A stretch of DNA of 64,000 nt from Rhizobium giardinii bv. giardinii H152 (GCF_000379605.1 NZ_KB902724.1:227868-291867); one strand, 5' to 3'; positions 19,368-28,433 are shown, counted from the stretch's first letter. Translations and numbers: made by a program. The notes: generated from the letters alone by a model not told the origin.

Positions 19368-20423
19368 TTGATTCCGGCAGCAGAAGATCCGGCTCTCGAA
19401 CTTCGCAATGTAAGCCGCAGGTTTGGAAAGACCGTCGCTCTGGACGGCGTGTCGCTGACGATCGGCGCCGGCGAGATCATCTGTCTCGTTGGCCGTTCCG
19501 GCTGCGGAAAATCGACATTGCTGAGAATGATCGCCGGTGTCGATACGATCGATGCCGGCCGCATCCTGCTGAACGGTGACGAAGTTTCGGGTCCTTCGAT
19601 TTTCGTGGAGCCGGAGGACCGCAAGATCGGGTTTGTTTTCCAGGACTACGCTCTGTTCCCTCATCTGACGGTCGAGCAGAACATCCTGTTCGGCCTCAGG
19701 GGCCGACCGAAAAAGGCTGCGGCGTACCGGGCCAACGAAATTCTCGACCATATCGGCATAGAGCATCTGAAAGCCAGATATCCGCATATGCTGTCGGGCG
19801 GCGAACAGCAGCGCGCCGCGCTCGCTCGCGCGCTCGCGCCCCAACCGGATATCCTGCTGATGGACGAGCCGTTTTCCAACCTGGACCGCGGCCTGCGCGA
19901 TCGGGTTCGTGATGAAACGCTTTCGCTTCTGCGACGCCTCGGAACGACGGTGATCATGGTCACCCATGATCCCGAGGAAGCGCTTTCGGCAGGCGACCGC
20001 ATTGTCCTGATGCGGTCTGGCGGGATCGTCCAGACCGGGTCGGGCTACGACCTGCATGACCGACCCGTGAATCCTTATGCCGCCGAGTTCTTCTGCGCCT
20101 TCAACAAGGTTCCGGGCGTCTTCCGTGAGGGGCATGTCGAAACGGCTATCGGCCGGTTTGCCCAGAGGCTGGAACTCGGCGAAGGCAGCCCCGCCACGCT
20201 CTATATCCGCCCACAGGGAATCTCGGTGTCGCGCGGAGGCGGACAATTCCGTGGGCACGTGCAGAGCCGGGTTTTCCTCGGCGACGTCGAGCAGCTTGCC
20301 GTCAAGGTGGACGGCTTGGAACAGCCGTTGCTGGTGAAGACAATGTTGCGCCTGGAAGCCGGGACGGACCTTGTCGGCCTGGTCGTCTCGCCGGAGAGTT
20401 GCCTGGCATTTCCCGCAGCCTGA
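19368..20423 (+). CDS. ferric-iron-type ABC transporter ATP-binding protein (FbpC-like), 351 aa
   Basis: Walker A GRSGCGKST, Q-loop VFQDYALFPHLTV, signature MLSGGEQQRAALARA, Walker B ILLMDEPFSNLD, and the C-terminal TOBE-like domain found in FbpC and PotA relatives. TTG at 19368 is preferred because GGAGA is eight bases upstream and the resulting length matches FbpC proteins; the frame is open further upstream to 19257 but lacks a ribosome site. It is followed by the matching binding protein and a two-domain permease, so it energises uptake, most likely of Fe(III). Confidence 0.88.
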   Translation: MIPAAEDPALELRNVSRRFGKTVALDGVSLTIGAGEIICLVGRSGCGKSTLLRMIAGVDTIDAGRILLNGDEVSGPSIFVEPEDRKIGFVFQDYALFPHLTVEQNILFGLRGRPKKAAAYRANEILDHIGIEHLKARYPHMLSGGEQQRAALARALAPQPDILLMDEPFSNLDRGLRDRVRDETLSLLRRLGTTVIMVTHDPEEALSAGDRIVLMRSGGIVQTGSGYDLHDRPVNPYAAEFFCAFNKVPGVFREGHVETAIGRFAQRLELGEGSPATLYIRPQGISVSRGGGQFRGHVQSRVFLGDVEQLAVKVDGLEQPLLVKTMLRLEAGTDLVGLVVSPESCLAFPAA

Positions 20424-20430
20424 GTGCTCA

Positions 20431-20453
20431 AGCGGTCTTTACGGTAAACCGCT
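20431..20453 (+). terminator. weak hairpin between ATPase and binding-protein genes
   Basis: AGCGG and CCGCT flank an inner TTT/AAA pairing with a two-base bulge, seven bases after the ATPase stop. No T-run follows, so it may be a partial terminator or an RNA-processing site. Confidence 0.3.
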
Positions 20454-20519
20454 CTTGCTAAACTTGACCTTGCGTCTCCATTAATGCTCGACAGCGTGGC
20501 GCAATTCACTGGAGGATAA

Positions 20520-21542
20520 ATGACCATGTCGATCATCGCGAAATCTGCACTGCTTTCGGCGACCTTGCTGCTCGGCGCGAGCGCTGTGTCGGCGGCGGAG
20601 CTTAATATCTACACCACGCGCGAGCCGGGTCTGGTCCAGCCGCTCCTCGATGCCTTTACCGCGGCCACTGGCACCAAAGTCAACACGGTCTTTCTCAAGG
20701 ACGGACTGGTCGAGCGCGTCGCAGCCGAAGGCGAAAGCTCGCCGGCCGATATCCTGATGACCGTCGATGCCGGCAATCTCGTCGATCTCGTCGAAAAGGG
20801 CGTCACCCAGCCGGTCGAGTCTGCTGTTTTGACGCAGTCTATCCCGGAACAACTGCGCGATGCGAAGGGCAACTGGTTTGCCCTCTCCATGCGCGCCCGC
20901 GTCGTTTATGCGGCCAAGGACCTCGATCTCGCAGCCCTCAACTACGAGGATCTGGCCGATCCGAAATGGAAGGGCAAGATTTGCATTCGCTCCGGCCAGC
21001 ATCCGTACAACACCGCGCTCTTTGCCGACTACATCGCCCATTACGGCGCCGAAGCGACGGAGAAATGGCTCGCCGGCATCAAGGACAACCTGGCGCGCAA
21101 GGCAGCCGGCGGCGACCGCGACGGCGCCAAGGACATTGCCGGAGGGATTTGCGATATCGCCATTGCCAACTCCTATTATGTCGGCCTAATGCGCTCGGGC
21201 AAGGGCGGTGAGGAGCAGGCAGCCTGGGGCAACGCCATCAAGGTCATCCTGCCGACCTTCAAGGATGGCGGAACGCAGGTCAACGTCAGTGGCGCTGCGG
21301 TCGCAAAACATGCGCCGAACAAGGCGGAAGCCGTAAAGCTCTTGGAGTACCTCGTCTCCGACGAAGCCCAGAAGATCTACGCGCAAGCAAATTTCGAGTA
21401 TCCGGTGAAGCCGGGTGCCGCGACAGACCCGATCATCGCATCTTTCGGTGAACTGAAGATCGATCCGAAGCCTTTGACGGAAATCGTCAGCCATCGTAAG
21501 CAGGCAAGCGAACTGGTCGACAAGGTCGGCTTCGACAACTAA
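20520..21542 (+). CDS. Fe(III)-type periplasmic binding protein (FbpA/FutA family), 340 aa
   Basis: Signal peptide at the N-terminus (KSALLSATLLLGASAVSAAE). The mature protein begins LNIYTTREPGLVQPLLDAFTAATGTKVNTVF, the usual start of FutA/FbpA transferrin-like binding proteins. The core contains RARVVYAAKDLD, IRSGQHPYNTALFADYI and IANSYYVGLM, the last holding the paired tyrosines that ligate Fe(III) in this family. The start ATG has GGAGG upstream. A 9-bp hairpin follows the stop. Confidence 0.92.
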   Translation: MTMSIIAKSALLSATLLLGASAVSAAELNIYTTREPGLVQPLLDAFTAATGTKVNTVFLKDGLVERVAAEGESSPADILMTVDAGNLVDLVEKGVTQPVESAVLTQSIPEQLRDAKGNWFALSMRARVVYAAKDLDLAALNYEDLADPKWKGKICIRSGQHPYNTALFADYIAHYGAEATEKWLAGIKDNLARKAAGGDRDGAKDIAGGICDIAIANSYYVGLMRSGKGGEEQAAWGNAIKVILPTFKDGGTQVNVSGAAVAKHAPNKAEAVKLLEYLVSDEAQKIYAQANFEYPVKPGAATDPIIASFGELKIDPKPLTEIVSHRKQASELVDKVGFDN

Positions 21543-21548
21543 AAACAG

Positions 21549-21579
21549 GAAGGCGCCGGCGGTGTGTGCGGGCGCCTTC
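21549..21579 (+). terminator. 9-bp-stem hairpin after the iron-binding-protein gene
   Basis: GAAGGCGCC pairs exactly with GGCGCCTTC across a 13-base loop, starting a few bases after the stop, followed by TTGT. It resembles an attenuator that would keep the permease below the binding protein. The same arrangement is seen after the sugar-binding-protein gene at 5880. Confidence 0.6.
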
Positions 21580-21607
21580 TTGTCGCCGATGAATTGGATT
21601 GCCCTTG

Positions 21608-23272
21608 ATGACCAGCGCCGCACGAAGCCGGCACCGGCGCTCGACCGGATCCAGATGGCTGGTCTGCACGGGCGCCGTCGCCTGTTTCGTCATGCTGCCG
21701 TTCCTGGCGTTGTTGCTGCAGGCGGTACAGGGATCGGCGGGACTGTGGTCGCATCTTGTCTCAACTGTCCTGCCCGTCGCGCTGATGGATACGATCATCC
21801 TTTTGTCCGGAGTCGGTCTGATCGCTGCCATTATCGGAACGACGACGGCCTGGCTTGTCACGGCCTATACGTTTCAGGGCCGCCGGGTGCTCGAATGGGC
21901 GCTGCTTCTTCCTTTGGCAGTGCCAACCTATATTATCGCTTATGCCTATCTCGACATCCTCCATCCAATAGGGCCGGTGCAGGGGGCGGTGCGGTGGCTG
22001 CTCGGCTATTCCAGCCCGAGGGAGTTTCGCCTGCCGGATCTGCGCTCGATGACCGGCTGCATCGTGCTTCTTGGTTTTGTCCTCTATCCTTACGTCTACA
22101 TCCCCGTGCGGGCGATGTTCCTGACGCAGTCCGCCAATCTGATCGAGGCTGCAAGAACGCTCGGCGTTTCCCGCCGCGCGATCTTCTGGCGTGTCGCCCT
22201 GCCTCTGGCGCGGCCCGCGGTTGCCGTCGGGGTCAGTCTAGCGCTGATGGAAACGCTCAACGATATCGGCGCCTCCGAGTTTCTCGGCGTCAGGACACTG
22301 ACCGTCTCCATCTACACCACCTGGGTCACCCGGTCTGATCTGCCGGGGGCGGCACAGATTGCCCTGGCATTGCTTGCGATGGTCGTGGCCCTGGTGGCGT
22401 GGGAAAGATGGGGCAGGGGAAAGCAGCGCTACGCGTCGAGCGCGCAGCGCAATCGGGCCTTCGAACCCCGCCGTGTTTCTTCGGCGACTGGTCTGCTTCT
22501 GTTCATCGCAGGGCTTCTGCCGATCCTTGTCGGTTTTGCCGCGCCGGCGGCCTATCTCGTCGTCGCGGCCTGGAAAAGGGTGGAATTTGCCGGGTTTTCG
22601 TCGCGGTTCCTCTTTGAGGCCGCCAACACCATCGGCCTGGCAGCCGCTGCGACTGCCATGACGGTTGTCTTCGGCCTGCTGGTTGCCTATGCCGGGCGCT
22701 TGCGCCCCGGCCTCCTAACATTCTGGTTTCACCGGCTCTCGACGCTCGGCTATGCCGCCCCCGGTACGGTCGTGGCAATCGGCATCCTGATCGTGCTTGG
22801 AACGTTCGATCGGTTCGTCGACCACACGGCGATCGCCTGGTTCGGCATCTCGACCGGGTTGCTGACCATGGGATCGAGTGCAGCGCTGCTCTACGCCTAT
22901 ACGGTGCGATTTCTTGCGATTTCGGCTGGCGGTATAGAGGCGGGCCTTTCACGTATCCCCCTCTCGTTTGATCATGCCGCGCGCACCTTGGGCCAGTCGA
23001 AAGTGGGCACCTTCCGATATGTCCATCTGCCGCTGTCCAAGGCTGCGATTACTGCCGCCGGACTGTTGGTCTTCGTGGACTGTGTCAAGGAGCTTCCCGC
23101 AACCCTGCTGCTGCGCCCGCTGAACGTCGAGACCTTTGCGACGCATCTCTACGGCGAGGCGGCGAGGGGCACCTATGAAGAGGCATCCATCGCCGCTCTC
23201 GCCATCGTCGCCATCGGCATCCTGCCTGTTATCCTGCTGTCGAGAATGGGCCGTGTCTCCAGCCGGGCCTAG
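21608..23272 (+). CDS. iron ABC transporter permease, FbpB-like two-domain, about 554 aa
   Basis: Long inner-membrane permease with two fused halves of about six segments each, typical of FbpB. Each half has an EAA-type loop: IEAARTLGVSRRAIFWRVALPL near residue 180 and DHAARTLGQSKVGTFRYVHLPL near 455. The start is ATG at 21608 or TTG at 21599; neither has a strong Shine-Dalgarno. It completes the importer after the ATPase and binding protein. The stop is two bases from the convergent glutaredoxin-MauE gene. Confidence 0.9.
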   Translation: MTSAARSRHRRSTGSRWLVCTGAVACFVMLPFLALLLQAVQGSAGLWSHLVSTVLPVALMDTIILLSGVGLIAAIIGTTTAWLVTAYTFQGRRVLEWALLLPLAVPTYIIAYAYLDILHPIGPVQGAVRWLLGYSSPREFRLPDLRSMTGCIVLLGFVLYPYVYIPVRAMFLTQSANLIEAARTLGVSRRAIFWRVALPLARPAVAVGVSLALMETLNDIGASEFLGVRTLTVSIYTTWVTRSDLPGAAQIALALLAMVVALVAWERWGRGKQRYASSAQRNRAFEPRRVSSATGLLLFIAGLLPILVGFAAPAAYLVVAAWKRVEFAGFSSRFLFEAANTIGLAAAATAMTVVFGLLVAYAGRLRPGLLTFWFHRLSTLGYAAPGTVVAIGILIVLGTFDRFVDHTAIAWFGISTGLLTMGSSAALLYAYTVRFLAISAGGIEAGLSRIPLSFDHAARTLGQSKVGTFRYVHLPLSKAAITAAGLLVFVDCVKELPATLLLRPLNVETFATHLYGEAARGTYEEASIAALAIVAIGILPVILLSRMGRVSSRA

Positions 23273-23273
23273 T

Positions 23274-24068
23274 TCAAATAGCGCCCGCTGGCGGCATGAC
23301 GTGTTCGGCGCCATTGCCGGACAGGATTGCCGCGAGCATCCAGATCGCCATGGCCACCATCATCAGGTTCTCCGTCAGGGAGACAAAGCCGAGCGGCACG
23401 TTGCTGTCGCCCCCGACACAGGCGCATTTGAGTTCCCGCCTGTCGACATAGACCGCCTTGAACACCGAGATGGCTCCGATCGTGCCGATGAACAGCGCCA
23501 CCGGAATCGAGATCCAGTTGAGCGTGCCGGTAACCATCAGGATGCCCGCCCCGAGTTCCGCAAAGGGATAGATATAGCTGTAGCGGACCCAGCGCCTGGC
23601 CAGCAGGTCGTAGTTCAGGAACATCGTCGAGAAACCCTCGACGTTCTGCAGCTTCAATAGGGCGAGCACCGCCATGGTGAACGCGATGAACCACTCGGCC
23701 GCACGCACCGTGACGATGTTGCCATAGGCGGCATAGCTTGTGGCGAGCGCCATCAGCGCCGTGGCAGCAAATACGGCGATGACGGGGCGATAGGTAACGG
23801 CCTTCGGGTCATGGACAGCCTTGCCAAAATGGCGGCGCAGATCGTCATAGCCGCCGACGCGTGCGCCATTGATGAAGGCTTGCGGCGTCGTCTTGACGTC
23901 GTGCTCGGCCTTGAAAGCGTCGGTCTCCTCGCGCGAGGTCAGCCACCGGTCATCGACTGTATAGCCTTCGCGCTGCAGGAGATCCTTGGCCTTCAGCCCG
24001 TAGGGGCAGATATGTTTGTCCATGACCATCCGGTAGAGCGTGGCCTGTTTGGGTACGCGGTCAAGCAT
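23274..24068 (-). CDS. glutaredoxin-MauE fusion membrane protein, about 264 aa
   Basis: The N-terminal 80 residues are glutaredoxin-like (ATLYRMVMDKHICPYGLKAKDLL), with a single active-site cysteine in CPYG and the TTPQAFINGARVGGYDDLRR glutathione-site segment. The rest has four hydrophobic segments resembling MauE/DoxX-type membrane proteins, which supply reducing power in methylamine dehydrogenase maturation. The Cys pair CAC near residue 225 lies in a loop. Two ATGs (24068, 24083) are possible; neither has a strong ribosome site. It is transcribed from a MerR-type promoter divergent from the merR gene. Confidence 0.82.
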   Translation of the reverse strand: MLDRVPKQATLYRMVMDKHICPYGLKAKDLLQREGYTVDDRWLTSREETDAFKAEHDVKTTPQAFINGARVGGYDDLRRHFGKAVHDPKAVTYRPVIAVFAATALMALATSYAAYGNIVTVRAAEWFIAFTMAVLALLKLQNVEGFSTMFLNYDLLARRWVRYSYIYPFAELGAGILMVTGTLNWISIPVALFIGTIGAISVFKAVYVDRRELKCACVGGDSNVPLGFVSLTENLMMVAMAIWMLAAILSGNGAEHVMPPAGAI

Positions 24069-24109
24069 GGTGCAATCTTTCATTTCGTTTGGTTTGATCG
24101 ATTGCTGGG

Positions 24110-24141
24110 AGTATAAGGTCCGTACCATGGTACGGAGTCAA
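24110..24141 (-). promoter_or_regulatory. MerR-type promoter with long spacer and perfect dyad
   Basis: On the minus strand, TTGACT (24141-24136) and TATACT (24115-24110) are separated by 20 bp instead of 17. The spacer holds the perfect 16-bp palindrome CCGTACCATGGTACGG (24120-24135). This is the classic layout at which MerR regulators twist DNA to activate transcription. It points at the glutaredoxin-MauE gene. Confidence 0.88.
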
Positions 24142-24144
24142 GCG

Positions 24145-24552
24145 ATGAAGAACATGACAATTGCGGCGCTCGCTCGCGAAGGCGGCGTCGGCGTCGAGAC
24201 GGTACGCTACTACCAGCGGCGGCGCCTGCTCGATACACCGGAACGGACAGGTGGTGTGGGCCTCGTCGGCGGTGTTCGGCGTTACGGGGAAGAAGACATC
24301 CGCCGCCTTCGTTTCATTCGCTCAGCCCAATCTGCCGGTTTCACGCTGGATCAGATAGGTGAATTGCTGCACCTGGATGCCGGTGAAGATCGGCAGCGCG
24401 CCCGCACGCTTGCCGCCGAGCGCATCGCGGCTCTCGACGCCAAGATCACCGAACTGCAGGCGGCGCGCGACTCACTCCGCCGGCTCGCCCATGCCTGTGG
24501 TTCCAGCTCAGGTGGCCCGTGCCCCATCATCACCGCCTTCGATCGGGAATGA
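24145..24552 (+). CDS. MerR family regulator, MerR/mercury-like, 135 aa
   Basis: N-terminal winged helix MTIAALAREGGVGVETVRYYQRRRLL with RRYGEEDIRRLRFIRSAQ, then a dimerisation helix and a C-terminal HACGSSSGGPCPII that matches the metal loop of mercury MerR (two cysteines nine residues apart, then PII). The third mercury ligand, a cysteine at the start of the long helix, is missing: the matching region reads LLHLDAGEDRQRAR. The protein may therefore sense another thiophilic signal or be redox-based. ATG at 24145 lies right beside the dyad it should bind. Confidence 0.88.
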   Translation: MKNMTIAALAREGGVGVETVRYYQRRRLLDTPERTGGVGLVGGVRRYGEEDIRRLRFIRSAQSAGFTLDQIGELLHLDAGEDRQRARTLAAERIAALDAKITELQAARDSLRRLAHACGSSSGGPCPIITAFDRE

Positions 24553-24614
24553 TCGGTTGAGATCAATCGACGACTGGGATGGCGGGACCTGAACGCGATG
24601 CACGCCCGATCGGC

Positions 24615-25352
24615 TCAGCCGGCGTCTCGGATGATGTCGACGTCGCGCCCACAGCCTTCGACGGCAACCGGCTCTGTCACGGCCTCGACATTCCCCTTAG
24701 CCGGCAAAATCGGCCAGCGCAGCAGCGCGTCGCCACCCGCTGCGGTAAGTCCGTAAATGCCGCGGTCGAGACGCTCGAACCAGCCATAGACATTGCCCCG
24801 CAAGATGTTCGCTGCCGTCGGCACAACGGTCTTCAGGTCCCTCGGGCGCAGCGGCCCATCGCGCAGGGCAGCGGCGCAGGCGAGCGCTTGCTGGCGATAG
24901 GCGGTCATGATCGGCGCTCTGGTGCTCCCGCCGACAGCAGGATCCCCCTTCCGGCGCTTGTGCTCGTCCACGAGGCGCGAGCGCTTGCGAAAATTCTTGC
25001 GGGGCATCAGGGCAATCGGGCTGACGATCACATCGACTGTGCCATTATCGGCGACGCCAAGCATGCCGAAGCCCAGCCGGCGGCAGAGGTCGCGGTAGCG
25101 GCGGTCGCTTTCACGGCCCTTTCCCCTGGCTGAAACTCGGGCCGCAATCCACACTTCGTCGCTGGCCGATGCCCTGTCGACAGCCTGCAGGATGAGCTCG
25201 AGATTGAAGCTGAGCTTCAATTCGCAAATGACGACGACCGGCGGTTCGTCGACGCTAAGCCCCACGATGTCACAGCCGGCGATTTCGCCCTTGACGCTGT
25301 AGCCGGCGGCCTCAAGGAAGCGCTTGATCGGCAGATAGAGCGTGGTCTCCAA
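24615..25352 (-). CDS. DUF2161 family protein (predicted PD-(D/E)XK-like), 245 aa
   Basis: Reads METTLYLPIKRFLEAAGYSV, then GCDIVGL and VVVICELKLSFNLELILQAVDR. The D-(x)n-ELK arrangement resembles a PD-(D/E)XK nuclease core, as proposed for DUF2161. The C-terminal half carries a winged-helix-like region (LRPRDLKTVVPTAANILRGNVYGWFERLDRGIYGLTAAG). TTG at 25352 is chosen for the GAGGA seven bases upstream. Function is not known. No toxin, antitoxin or restriction partner is adjacent. Confidence 0.75.
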   Translation of the reverse strand: METTLYLPIKRFLEAAGYSVKGEIAGCDIVGLSVDEPPVVVICELKLSFNLELILQAVDRASASDEVWIAARVSARGKGRESDRRYRDLCRRLGFGMLGVADNGTVDVIVSPIALMPRKNFRKRSRLVDEHKRRKGDPAVGGSTRAPIMTAYRQQALACAAALRDGPLRPRDLKTVVPTAANILRGNVYGWFERLDRGIYGLTAAGGDALLRWPILPAKGNVEAVTEPVAVEGCGRDVDIIRDAG

Positions 25353-25476
25353 ATCATGTCCTCGATTGTTCTGCGCCACGGTCTTGGCGCGTTTCGCCGA
25401 GGAGATCAACAAAAGCGTGCAATTTTGTATCTAACCGGAAGAGCCCGATGCTAGGTACGTGGCGGCCACTGGCGGT

Positions 25477-25980
25477 TCATCCGTCTATGTGCCATGCGCG
25501 GGTCAGAATACCTGGGTTGCCTTCGATCGGGTCAGCCCGCGGCAAGGGTACCGCGCGGATGGTCTGCAAATCCATCGTGCCGGCTGCCTCCGTCCTGATA
25601 TCCGCCGTCTGGTTCGGCGGGTAAGCACCGACAACCAGAAAATCCGGACTGGCGCTGGTCCGGCAATGTCCCGTTCCCGCCGGCAGGACGATGCAGTCGC
25701 TGGCCGAAACGTCGATTTGGCGGCCGCCGGTTCCACCGATCAAAAGCCGGGCCTCGCCACGGGCGATGCCCAGCACCTCATGGGCGCCGGTGTGGTAATG
25801 CTGGTAGGAAAAAACGCCGTTGCGCCAGCAATCCTCCCAACCGTTTTGAGCAAAACGCTCTTCAAATGCCGTGGCGAGATCGGTACCGTCTGCAATTGCC
25901 TGACGGTAAAGCACCACCGGTAATTCGGGGTTGTTCGGCACCCAGTCGCTTGCCCCGAACAGAATGGTCTCGACGCGCAT
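25477..25980 (-). CDS. cupin domain protein, 167 aa
   Basis: Single-domain cupin: motif 1 as YQHYHTGAHEVLGIARGEARLLIGG and motif 2 as DCIVLPAGTGHC. Metal-binding histidines and a glutamate are present. The family is functionally broad. ATG at 25980 has AAGGG upstream. It lies 16 bp after the GreA-like gene on the same strand, so the two are probably cotranscribed. Confidence 0.8.
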   Translation of the reverse strand: MRVETILFGASDWVPNNPELPVVLYRQAIADGTDLATAFEERFAQNGWEDCWRNGVFSYQHYHTGAHEVLGIARGEARLLIGGTGGRQIDVSASDCIVLPAGTGHCRTSASPDFLVVGAYPPNQTADIRTEAAGTMDLQTIRAVPLPRADPIEGNPGILTRAWHIDG

Positions 25981-25996
25981 GTCGCACCCTTCGGTC

Positions 25997-26473
25997 CTAT
26001 TGCGAGGCACCTTTTACCGACAGGACGAGGATTTCTTCCTCCCGTCCGCCCGCTTGGAACTCGACGACATCACCCGGGCGTGCGCCTTCCAGCGCCCGCG
26101 CCAGAGGCGAGGTCCAGGCGATCGTTCCAACCGCCGGATCGGCCTCATCCTCGCCAACGATGTGGAGGTGTTTGGGCTCGCCACCGCGTTTGATCGTCAC
26201 ATGGGTTCCAAATGTGACGATGGTGGGAGCTTCCGGTGGTTCGACGATTTCCATCCTGGCGTGACGCGCATGCCAGTACCGCAGTTCACGCCTGAGGGCG
26301 GCCAGTGCCTCGCTATCGCCAGATGCTTCGATCTGTCGGTCCAGCGTTTCCATCGCCTGCTCGATCTGGCGCGCTCCGTTCGGCGTCACGAGATTGCGGG
26401 CCGAGCTGATCGCTCGCTCCAGAATAGGCGGGGGAGGCGCGTCGTCGACCTCTCGGGTAAATGCTCGGCTCAT
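25997..26473 (-). CDS. GreA/GreB-family elongation-factor-like protein, 158 aa
   Basis: Contains the C-terminal GreA/GreB domain: VTFGTHVTIKRGGEPKHLHIVGEDEADPAVGTIAWTSPLARALEGARPGDVVEF. The N-terminal coiled-coil is short (ARQIEQAMETLDRQIEA, then LRRELRYWHARHARM), and the acidic tip of true transcript-cleavage factors is not obvious. It may be a stress-type Rnk or GreA paralogue acting on RNA polymerase. Start ATG has AGGAGG upstream. Confidence 0.8.
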   Translation of the reverse strand: MSRAFTREVDDAPPPPILERAISSARNLVTPNGARQIEQAMETLDRQIEASGDSEALAALRRELRYWHARHARMEIVEPPEAPTIVTFGTHVTIKRGGEPKHLHIVGEDEADPAVGTIAWTSPLARALEGARPGDVVEFQAGGREEEILVLSVKGASQ

Positions 26474-26567
26474 GGTTTTTCTCCTCCTCTAGAAACGTAT
26501 ATAATGCTCTGCAGTTCACTTGGGAGGTTGGAAATGACGACCATGCCAAAAATCCGGGCGGACAATC

Positions 26568-27032
26568 TCAGCCGTCCGCCGGTCGCTCTTCTGCTGGTTG
26601 TATCCTCTTTTTCAGCTTGGTGCGCCGATCGCGGATGATGTGATCGACTTTCCCGGCAAGCGCGTGATCCGGCTCGCTGTCGGCCGCTTCTCTCAGCAGC
26701 AGCGTCAACCGCTTCAATTCCTTCTCATCGAGATGTTCAATGCCCATGAAGCGGTTTTCCGCGTCGCTGGTAAGGATCAATTCGTCAAGTTTTGCCTGGA
26801 CCGCCCTGCCGTCGCGGTTCTGCGAATTCTGGAGCACGAAGACCATCAGAAAGGTGATGATCGTCGTTCCCGTGTTGACAACAAGTTGCCACGTCTCTGA
26901 AAAGCCGAAAAAGGGCCCGGTTGCGGCCCAGACAACGATGCCGGCGACGGCAATCACAAACGTCGCCGGCTTGCCGGTCAATTCTGCAACGCTCCCGGAA
27001 AACCTGGAAAAGAAGCTGGGCTTTTGGGACAT
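26568..27032 (-). CDS. low-affinity iron permease family protein, 154 aa
   Basis: Begins with a cytosolic segment (SFFSRFSGSVAELTGKPATF), then two membrane helices (VIAVAGIVVWAATGPFFGF; LVVNTGTTIITFLMVFVLQN), followed by NRDGRAVQAKLDELI, the diagnostic motif of bacterial proteins assigned to the low-affinity iron permease family. The soluble tail is charged. Transport activity of the bacterial members is not established. ATG at 27032 has GGGAGG upstream. Confidence 0.82.
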   Translation of the reverse strand: MSQKPSFFSRFSGSVAELTGKPATFVIAVAGIVVWAATGPFFGFSETWQLVVNTGTTIITFLMVFVLQNSQNRDGRAVQAKLDELILTSDAENRFMGIEHLDEKELKRLTLLLREAADSEPDHALAGKVDHIIRDRRTKLKKRIQPAEERPADG

Positions 27033-27533
27033 AGGACTCCTCCCTGGCAAATAGGCATGTCAGAAATTCCCCGGCGCGGCGGAAGTTCCGGTCGTTGCCG
27101 CCCATTTCTCGAATAGCTTCCGGAGCGTGGCGAGCTGCGCTGTCTGCCCCCCGGCAGTTGATGATTGTCATCGCCCGGTGCTCGGTCGCTCCCGCTTTCG
27201 TGCGCGCCATTCGTAGGCGGGCGATCTGGCGTCGTTCATCCATGCCGATCTGGGAGTATGCGGTCTATGGGCGATCCTCATAGTTGATAAGCCATGTTAT
27301 CCATCGCAAGTCGTACTTCCGAACCCACCGGTTGGAGTGACGACCCCCAATAGCTCCTCACTTTCTCTCAGGCACTTCAAGGTAGAAGACGGCAGGACTG
27401 CCTTAAGCCGGTTGCTTTCTTGTCGAATGAATCGAAAATCTCGCCACCAAGCCAAAATGCCGTCACAGGCAATAATTCTATCGGCGAAATCACCGCCAGC
27501 GTCCCGAACGGCTGGGCCCGCGTCGACGGCTGG
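27033..27533. other. intergenic stretch before the decayed ATPase
   Basis: No convincing gene is seen. Open frames here are short, lack ribosome sites and have no recognisable motif. It probably includes lost N-terminal sequence of the pseudogene that follows, since the frame feeding into it (27420 onward) has no ATPase features before 27534. Confidence 0.4.
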
Positions 27534-28433
27534 TTGCTTGCCGGCCTCGAGCATCCGACATCAGGCAGGATCCTGATCGGCGGCAAGGATGTCACCATGC
27601 TGCCGGCCAACGAGCGCGACGTATCGATGGTTTCCAGTCCTACGCGCTGTTTCCGCATATGAACTCGCTCGACAACGTAGCCTACGGGCTCGAATCTTCG
27701 GGGATGAGGAAGAAGGATGCGCGCGAGCGGGCGGAAGAGAGATTGAAGCTCGTCGGCCGTTTCGGGGATGGGTGGCAGGCTTCCGGCCGAGCTTTCCGGC
27801 GGTCAGCAGCAGCGCGTGGCGGTTGCGCGGACTCTCGTGCTGGAGCCGCAGGTGCTGCTGTTGGACGAGCCGCTGTCCAATCGGGATGCGCGCCTGCGCC
27901 GCCAGGTTCGCACCGAAATCCGCGAACTGCAGCAGCGCCTCGGTTTCACGGCTGTTTATGTCACCCACGATCAGGGGGCGCTCACTGTTTCGGATCGCAT
28001 CGTCATCATGAAGGACGGCGACATCGCGCAACAAGGCAGCCCGCGTGACCTCTATGAGGCGCCGGCATCAGCCTTCATCGCGGATTTCATGGGCGAGGCA
28101 AATGTGGTTCCGTGTGAGGTCATCTCCGTGGAAGGCCAGGATGCAGCAATCCGCATGGGCGCCTTTGAACATCGCGTTCCAAATCGCGATGCAAGACCGG
28201 CCCCCACTAAACTTGCCGTCCGCCCTAACGCCATCACGCTCGAACCGCCGACCGGTGCCTTTCCCGGCCGAATTCTTCATTCGGCCTACCATGGCGCGCA
28301 CGTCGAATACGAAGTAGAAACGAGCAACGGTAAACTGTTCGTCGTTGATCCGGCGGGTGAGCGCCCCTTGACCCCGGCAACCGAGGTTGCCGTCGGCTTC
28401 AAGGGACGTGGCATCGCCATTATTAACGGCTGA
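27534..28433 (+). pseudogene. decayed FbpC/PotA-type ABC ATPase
   Basis: Recognisable pieces of one ATPase lie in two frames. AGLEHPTSGRILIGGKDVT is in frame, then a missing base near 27630 shifts to [40 protein letters not shown], and near 27768 the frame returns to [36 protein letters not shown] and a TOBE-like end. The Walker A segment that should precede AGLEHP is absent. With two frameshifts and no P-loop it cannot be a working ATPase. The IMPase-family gene 25 bp downstream remains intact. A sequencing error could explain one frameshift but not the lost Walker A. Confidence 0.88.

Noticed and set aside
24615-25352. DUF2161 protein as part of a defence island
   Set aside because: The nuclease-like core is suggestive, but the neighbours (MerR, cupin, GreA-like) are not defence genes and no partner is seen.
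26785-27243. 152-codon minus-strand frame overlapping the start of the low-affinity iron permease gene
   Set aside because: It overlaps a well-supported gene in another frame, lacks a ribosome site and shows no motif.
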